Shown here: positions 6,347 through 10,170 of the stretch, in pieces
Position numbering within the stretch: the first letter of the stretch is position 1
How the letters are laid out: each line of letters opens with the position of its first letter
NCBI GenBank assembly: GCA_964611755.1
Contig: CAZTBB010000063.1
Location: 1-10,170, forward strand
From: CAZTBB01 sp964611755
GTDB taxonomy: Bacteria > Pseudomonadota > Alphaproteobacteria > Micavibrionales > Micavibrionaceae
Reading direction: 5' to 3'
DNA length: 10,170 nucleotides
Made by a program: the position numbers and the translations under genes
Notes under the pieces: model-generated
What the model saw: the letters and a program-made list of their open reading frames with translations, nothing else
What the model was told of the DNA's origin: nothing
Database searches by the model: none

Positions 6347-8986
6347 CTAATTATTACTATCGCGGATATCATCAACAAAGATGGCGGTCATGGCCAGATT
6401 GCTTAGGATCTGCGTGACATCTTTCGCACTTTCAATGAAATCAAATGGCTTGGGATCACGCGGGATCACGATGGTGCTGCCCGGGATGATCATCATCGGG
6501 TTATAGCTCCAATGCGAGAGGCTGATGGGTTGGGCGCTGCCATCCGGGTAAATCACAAAACTGCGATCGGAATCGGCATGATAGGTCAGGCCACCGGCCT
6601 CTTGGATATAATGGACAGGTTTTTTCCCGCTTCTGAATTGCAGCGTCGCAGGGGAAAGCACTTCCCCGCTTACCCTTACACTCATCGGACGTTTTGGAAT
6701 GTAGATGCGGTCGCCGCGTTCGAGCAAAACATCCAGTTCCGGTTCATTGGCTAAAATGCCGGGGCTGGCCTCGACAGTGATACGGCCAAGAGCTTCGGCT
6801 TCGTTCAGGCGGATAATCAGATCTTCGACCATGACAATTTGGTCCTGTTCCGGGGCGTCTCTGTCATTTTCGCGTTGAACGGCCAAGCGGCGTTGTAAGT
6901 CCAGTGCCATGGCTCTGAATTTTGCCTGCTCGGCGCGGCGGGCGCTCTCACGGCTAAAGATGGCTCCCTCGGGATAGGCACTTGAGTTAAGACCACCGGC
7001 GCGTGCCAGAAGGTCGGAGAGTTTATCGCCCGGCATCAAATCATATTTACCGGGATGGCGCACTTCCCCGATTATGAGGACACTCTCATCAGAGATTTTC
7101 TTGAATTTTTGATTCACACGCACAGAATCGCCCGCGGCAATGGCGATCGTTTTGGGATCCGTCTCATGCATATTAATCATTTGACGCTGTGTGCCCGAGC
7201 GCCCATGGGCTTGGTGGTTTTTACCAAGATGTGCCGAGGTCACTTCAATATTGGAGGTGTTGGCCTCGAGGGACAGGCCACCTGCTACGGCGACTAAACC
7301 ATCAAGGCTAACGCCGGTTGCCACGGGATATGCCCCTTGTTCACGAACCGCGCCACGTATAAAAGCCGAGCGTTCCATAAGGAATGAACGCATAGTCTCA
7401 TCGATAATATCGCTATCGGCAGGGGCTGAACCCTGATCATTTTGCCCTTTGGGGGTTTCAAGATCACGCTCATTCATCGCGATATTATGCATCAATGTGT
7501 TTGATTTGGTCTGTCTGGCTCTCTCATTGCCATGGTCAAGATCGGCAATGTGTTGATTAGAGAAGAGATGCACCACATCGCCATCATGGAGTTGACGATC
7601 AAAGTCGCCACTGATGACAAGCTGGAGCGGAAAATCGATTAATGTTGTTGTCAGACGCTCCGGATCCCATCGCTCTATAACGCCTATAAGCGGATAAATA
7701 TCTTTACCCAGCACAGCCGCACTATCGAGTAATTGCGTCAAAGATGTGTTTTGCTTAAGGCTATAGATACCGGGTTTGCGCGTATGGCCTGAGAGCTGAA
7801 CCGTGCCGGCGCGTTTATCAAGGCCTTTTGAGATCATCAATATGTCGCCATCACCAAAGCTGGGCAGGAATGGATCCAAAGCTTCGCTGACCTGTTCATA
7901 GCCGTTCTGGGCAATGCCTAATTTTAAGAAGCGATTGGCACCGGGGCTGAGGACGCCGCCTGCAAAATCAAGCATGTCATTCAAGGAGATTTTCTGTGCA
8001 GATTGCTCCGGGCGGTGGCGCATGCCTTTTAGCTGAGGGAGAATTTCATAAATGCCCGGACGTTTAACCTCACCGGCAATCGCAACAGTGGGCCCAAGTG
8101 GGGGAATAATAATGCGATCGCCATCACGTAGATTGTAATCAATACCTGTTCCGCCATGCATCAGCAGGCCATAAAGATCAATGATAGTGCTGCGCCCATC
8201 ACGCACCAATTTGATCTGACGTAGCGATCCTGTCTTCGTAATGCCGCCGGATTGCATGAGGGCATCAAGAACAGAGTGGAAGACAGTCATATTTTTGCGC
8301 CCCGGTTTTTCAACATGGCCAACAACAAGGACGTTAATATGGCTGACGGCGGCCAGCGAGATGTAAGATTGGGTGTTGTACATATTTTGAGCAGCCGCTT
8401 GCAAAGAGATACGGACTTGTCCAATGGTGCGTCCAGCCGCCGGGATTGGCGGGAAGTCAGGGAGCAATAAGAAGCCTTGATTATCAATCTTATACGTGTT
8501 GCGCTCATTGCGCTGCCCGCTTAAGACAATCTCGACTTCATCACCCATTTGGAGAAGGAAGCTGTCTTGCATAGCACCGGCGGGCGGAAGAACGCCGCTG
8601 CGCACTTGTTCTCTGGCAATTTGGTCAAGCGCTTGGCGCATTGTGTTATCAGGCACACCAAACAGGTCATATCCGAACTGATGAAGCTCGTCGACGATTC
8701 GAGCAGAATATACATCTTCGATAGCAGAGGGTTTCTTATCTTTGGCTTCTTCTTCCTCTTTTGTCAGCTTAGCTAGGGCGTTGAATTGATCTCTTCCGAA
8801 ATAGGATGCTTCATGCCTTTGATCACTGCGTGGATGCATATTTGATGGTTTAACGGCATGCGGAATTTGCCGATCCATGTTTTGATCCCAAGGGGTGACG
8901 ACAGGCATAGGGGAGGGGCTCTGGGCTATCGCCAAACCAGAGAGGGATGTCAAAATAATAATGGCCGCTAAAAATCTAAGAAACAT
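6347..8986 (-). CDS. Large outer-membrane polysaccharide export protein (Wza/OPX type)
   Basis: An 879-residue protein, more than twice the length of E. coli Wza (about 380). A signal peptide (hydrophobic 6-20, AxA site at 19-21 before Q22) has no lipobox Cys. A charged linker runs to about 135. The polysaccharide-export domain is at about 140-215 (LQMGDEVEIVLSG, then YISLAAV). About six SLBB domains follow, each with a (V/I)xGxVxxPGxY-like strand and a later AGG/SGG: near 218-295, 300-385, 396-475, 541-628, 636-765 and 768-842. The fifth holds a charged helical insert (about 678-735). The C-terminal amphipathic helix near 852-873 (KDVTQILSNLAMTA) matches the segment that forms the outer-membrane pore in Wza. 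In the family, ring oligomers carry capsule or exopolysaccharide across periplasm and outer membrane. It has its own promoter and is transcribed leftward, convergent with the acidic-protein gene. Confidence 0.92.
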   Translation of the reverse strand: MFLRFLAAIIILTSLSGLAIAQSPSPMPVVTPWDQNMDRQIPHAVKPSNMHPRSDQRHEASYFGRDQFNALAKLTKEEEEAKDKKPSAIEDVYSARIVDELHQFGYDLFGVPDNTMRQALDQIAREQVRSGVLPPAGAMQDSFLLQMGDEVEIVLSGQRNERNTYKIDNQGFLLLPDFPPIPAAGRTIGQVRISLQAAAQNMYNTQSYISLAAVSHINVLVVGHVEKPGRKNMTVFHSVLDALMQSGGITKTGSLRQIKLVRDGRSTIIDLYGLLMHGGTGIDYNLRDGDRIIIPPLGPTVAIAGEVKRPGIYEILPQLKGMRHRPEQSAQKISLNDMLDFAGGVLSPGANRFLKLGIAQNGYEQVSEALDPFLPSFGDGDILMISKGLDKRAGTVQLSGHTRKPGIYSLKQNTSLTQLLDSAAVLGKDIYPLIGVIERWDPERLTTTLIDFPLQLVISGDFDRQLHDGDVVHLFSNQHIADLDHGNERARQTKSNTLMHNIAMNERDLETPKGQNDQGSAPADSDIIDETMRSFLMERSAFIRGAVREQGAYPVATGVSLDGLVAVAGGLSLEANTSNIEVTSAHLGKNHQAHGRSGTQRQMINMHETDPKTIAIAAGDSVRVNQKFKKISDESVLIIGEVRHPGKYDLMPGDKLSDLLARAGGLNSSAYPEGAIFSRESARRAEQAKFRAMALDLQRRLAVQRENDRDAPEQDQIVMVEDLIIRLNEAEALGRITVEASPGILANEPELDVLLERGDRIYIPKRPMSVRVSGEVLSPATLQFRSGKKPVHYIQEAGGLTYHADSDRSFVIYPDGSAQPISLSHWSYNPMMIIPGSTIVIPRDPKPFDFIESAKDVTQILSNLAMTAIFVDDIRDSNN

Positions 8987-9009
8987 AGATGCCCCCGAAC
9001 CTTACTCTT

Positions 9010-9039
9010 ATTATAACGGGCATAAAGCGAATCTGTGAA
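9010..9039 (-). promoter_or_regulatory. Promoter of the polysaccharide export gene
   Basis: On the reverse strand TTCACA (9039-9034) and a perfect TATAAT (9015-9010) are 18 bp apart. Transcription would start near 9003, leaving a leader of about 17 nt before the ATG at 8986, with a G-run (GGGGG) just ahead of the start codon as a possible ribosome site. Confidence 0.6.
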
Positions 9040-9088
9040 CTGCTGCTGGCTGGATTAATACAATTCATCCCCTATATTGATAGCCGTA

Positions 9089-9517
9089 ATGAGTGTTAAT
9101 CTTTTGAAGCCGGCCCTCAGGGCTCAAGATATTTATGAGGTGGCCCGCAGGCAGCCTCAATGGTTCGCCCCCTATGATGATGGCATGGCCTTTCCTGTCT
9201 GGACATCACGCAAGCCCGCCCGCGCTCATGAGCTTATCAATGGCGGGTCTGTGTACTGGATTGTCAAAAACCAAATTCAATTGCGGCAAGAGATCTTGGG
9301 TATCGAAGAGATCACAGAAGAGGGAGAAAAACCGTCTTACCTTATTATGTGCGCGCCAGAACTTATCAGAACGCAGCCGATGGCGAGGCGCCCTTTTCAG
9401 GGGTGGCGCTATTTGGAGCCATCAAACGCACCCAAAGATTTGGGCCCCGTTGGCGAGGTGGATCAGACTATTGATGCCGCGCTGGAAAAAGATTTGCGTG
9501 AAGCCGGATTATTGTAA
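9089..9517 (+). CDS. DUF1489 family protein
   Basis: A 142-residue protein matching the DUF1489 family of Alphaproteobacteria as I remember it. The conserved features are a Gly-Gly-Ser-x-Tyr-Trp segment (NGGSVYWIVKNQIQLRQ, 51-67), ILGIEE (69-74), and the hallmark ELIRTQPMARRPFQGWRYL at 91-109 followed by NAPKDL (113-118). No signal peptide or membrane segment, so it is likely cytoplasmic. The family's biochemical role is not known to me. ATG 9089 fits the family N-terminus (VNLLKP) better than a TTG at 9077 four codons upstream; neither has a Shine-Dalgarno. A TATATT at 9073-9078 may be a -10 box, which would give a nearly leaderless message. It lies between the polysaccharide locus and the rRNA operon and is divergent from the export gene. 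Confidence 0.85.
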   Translation: MSVNLLKPALRAQDIYEVARRQPQWFAPYDDGMAFPVWTSRKPARAHELINGGSVYWIVKNQIQLRQEILGIEEITEEGEKPSYLIMCAPELIRTQPMARRPFQGWRYLEPSNAPKDLGPVGEVDQTIDAALEKDLREAGLL

Positions 9518-9622
9518 TTTTTTTGAACTTTTTTTTAGGGCTGAAACCATTGCTCATCAACGGTTCTGTGAAAATCCATAGCATAATGTGAAAAAAAAGT
9601 AAGAAAAACTTAAAAAACATGT
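9518..9622. other. AT-rich spacer after the DUF1489 gene
   Basis: No gene or clear intrinsic terminator is seen. Two T-runs (about 9519-9525 and 9530-9537) follow the stop without a GC-rich stem before them. A near-perfect inverted repeat, AACCATTG / CAACGGTT at 9545-9552 and 9558-9565 with one mismatch, has no T-run after it. The segment ends in an A-rich stretch (9591-9618) that could act as an UP element for the promoter at 9623. Confidence 0.4.
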
Positions 9623-9652
9623 TTGACAAAGCAAAACTAATCGATGTATACA
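9623..9652 (+). promoter_or_regulatory. Candidate rRNA promoter P1
   Basis: A perfect TTGACA (9623-9628) is followed by TGTATA (9645-9650, spacing 16) or TATACA (9647-9652, spacing 18). It is preceded by an A-rich tract. The palindrome AAACATGTTT (9615-9624) overlaps the -35 box and ATGTATACAT (9644-9653) overlaps the -10. A C-rich discriminator (CCCC, 9654-9657) suits stringently controlled rRNA promoters. A 34-codon open frame crosses the same DNA, so the call is not certain. Confidence 0.55.
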
Positions 9653-9732
9653 TCCCCTCACGTTCTGAGCAAGGCAACGCGTTTGGAGCTTCGAATGACT
9701 GGTTTTTATTTGATAAAGAGTAGTTATTCATG

Positions 9733-9761
9733 TTGACGAGTGAGGTGGTTCACACTATATT
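9733..9761 (+). promoter_or_regulatory. Candidate rRNA promoter P2
   Basis: TTGACG (9733-9738) and TATATT (9756-9761) are separated by exactly 17 bp, matching sigma70-type boxes at 5/6 each. Predicted transcription start is near 9768, about 340 nt before the mature 16S end. Together with P1 it gives the tandem arrangement common upstream of rRNA operons. Confidence 0.65.
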
Positions 9762-9800
9762 CCACTCATCACAAAAATTTTGACCGCATTTGTGGTTTTT

Positions 9801-9840
9801 AAAGCAGGCAAATGAAGATTTGTTTTTATTTGCAGGCTTT
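9801..9840 (+). repeat. Leader hairpin 1 (imperfect)
   Basis: AAAGC (9801-9805) pairs with GCTTT (9836-9840) and GCAAAT (9808-9813) with ATTTGC (9828-9833), leaving a two-by-two internal mismatch and a 14-nt loop. It would form a long imperfect stem in the rRNA leader. Confidence 0.45.
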
Positions 9841-9957
9841 TGGTTCTTGTACATCGTAAGTAACGAAAGAAGGAATACGCAGGCAGCAGTGTTTGTAGTT
9901 CGTTCGAGAAAACTGAAGGCAAACGTGTTTGCTGGAAGCAAATTATCGAATGAAAGC

Positions 9958-9972
9958 GTGTATTGAATACAC
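9958..9972 (+). repeat. Leader palindrome GTGTATTGAATACAC
   Basis: A perfect 7-bp inverted repeat around one central base. So tight a centre suits a DNA-level protein site better than an RNA hairpin, though it could open into a shorter stem. Confidence 0.4.
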
Positions 9973-9987
9973 TTATACAAAATCAGA

Positions 9988-10024
9988 ACTGTTTGTTTTA
10001 CGCGTATTTCTTGACGCAAACAGT
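9988..10024 (+). repeat. Leader hairpin 2
   Basis: ACTGTTTG (9988-9995) is the exact reverse complement of CAAACAGT (10017-10024), giving an 8-bp stem around a 21-nt loop in the rRNA leader. Confidence 0.5.
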
Positions 10025-10038
10025 AAAGCAAGCAGGTC

Positions 10039-10062
10039 TCTGAAGATTTTTTTAACTTCAGA
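10039..10062 (+). repeat. Leader hairpin 3
   Basis: TCTGAAG (10039-10045) pairs exactly with CTTCAGA (10056-10062) around a 10-nt A/T loop, about 46 nt before the predicted 16S 5' end. The T-run lies in the loop rather than after the stem, so it is not an intrinsic terminator. Confidence 0.5.
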
Positions 10063-10108
10063 TATCCAATAGATTTAATAGATTCTTTTTTGGGCATTTG
10101 ATGGATTC

Positions 10109-10170
10109 AAACTTAAGAGTTTGATCCTGGCTCAGAACGAACGCTGGCGGCAGGCCTAACACATGCAAGT
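10109..10170 (+). rRNA. rrs: 16S ribosomal RNA, 5' end only
   Basis: AGAGTTTGATCCTGGCTCAG at 10116-10135 is the universal 27F region (E. coli positions 8-27), so mature position 1 falls at about 10109. It continues with GAACGCTGGCGGCAGGCC and ACACATGCAAGT, the form usual in Alphaproteobacteria. The gene runs past the right edge, and the 23S, 5S and any spacer tRNAs are outside the window. Confidence 0.98.

Larger units (their letters stand above)
9768..10108 (+). ncRNA. Hairpin-rich 16S rRNA precursor leader
   Basis: This stretch lies between P2 and the 16S gene and has no convincing gene. It should be transcribed as the 5' leader of pre-16S rRNA and removed during processing. It holds several inverted repeats, listed separately. 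I could not recognise a canonical boxA antitermination element by eye. The leader half of the RNase III processing stem cannot be identified because its partner would lie beyond the window, after the 16S gene. Confidence 0.6.

Noticed and set aside
9135..9581. 148-codon rightward frame overlapping the DUF1489 gene
   Set aside because: The DUF1489 frame carries the family hallmark residues; this frame is its shifted shadow.
9468..9731. 87-codon reverse-strand frame after the DUF1489 gene
   Set aside because: It overlaps the DUF1489 3' end and both the spacer and P1; its Lys/Phe-rich sequence is the translation of A- and T-runs.
9750..10097. 115-codon open frame on the reverse strand upstream of 16S
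   Set aside because: It runs antisense through the rRNA leader and promoter P2 downstream region, has no ribosome site, and its composition reflects the complementary A/T-rich hairpins.
1..10170. CRISPR array, tRNA genes, insertion sequence or phage genes
   Set aside because: No regularly spaced repeats, no tRNA-like cloverleaf, and no transposase, integrase or terminal inverted repeats were seen on either strand.

Overview
The window most likely comes from an alphaproteobacterium of moderate to low GC. The last ~60 bases are the 5' end of a 16S rRNA gene, with the universal AGAGTTTGATCCTGGCTCAG segment followed by an alphaproteobacterial-style CAGGCCTAACACATGCAAGT. The gene two steps upstream belongs to DUF1489, a family known mainly from Alphaproteobacteria. 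The genus cannot be fixed from this window.

Layout. (a) 1-157: the start of an unrecognised leftward gene running off the edge. (b) 158-454: an AT-rich divergent intergenic region with AAACAT repeats and a weak candidate promoter. (c) 455-4632: a tight rightward operon for surface polysaccharide: a multi-spanning Wzy/O-antigen-ligase-like membrane protein, a GT4 glycosyltransferase, a Wzz-type chain-length regulator and a WaaE/KdtX-like GT2 glycosyltransferase. (d) 4556-5335: a leftward GT2 glycosyltransferase whose 3' end overlaps the operon's last gene tail to tail by 77 bp. (e) 5399-6343: a rightward gene for an unrecognised, very acidic protein with no lysine and no cysteine. (f) 6347-8986: a large leftward outer-membrane polysaccharide export protein (Wza/OPX type) with about six SLBB domains, ending 3 bp from (e). 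(g) 9089-9517: a rightward DUF1489 gene. (h) 9518-10108: non-coding, with two candidate sigma70-type promoters and a hairpin-rich leader. (i) 10109-10170: the beginning of 16S rRNA.

How it fits together. The block 455-8986 reads as a compact polysaccharide locus. Two GT2 enzymes and one GT4 enzyme would build a repeat unit on a lipid carrier, the Wzy-like protein would polymerise or ligate it, the Wzz-like protein would set chain length, and the OPX protein would carry the polymer through the periplasm and outer membrane. No flippase (Wzx), initiating phosphoglycosyltransferase or Wzc-type kinase is visible, so those steps must be encoded elsewhere. The lysine-free acidic protein is the most unusual component and the best candidate for something undescribed.
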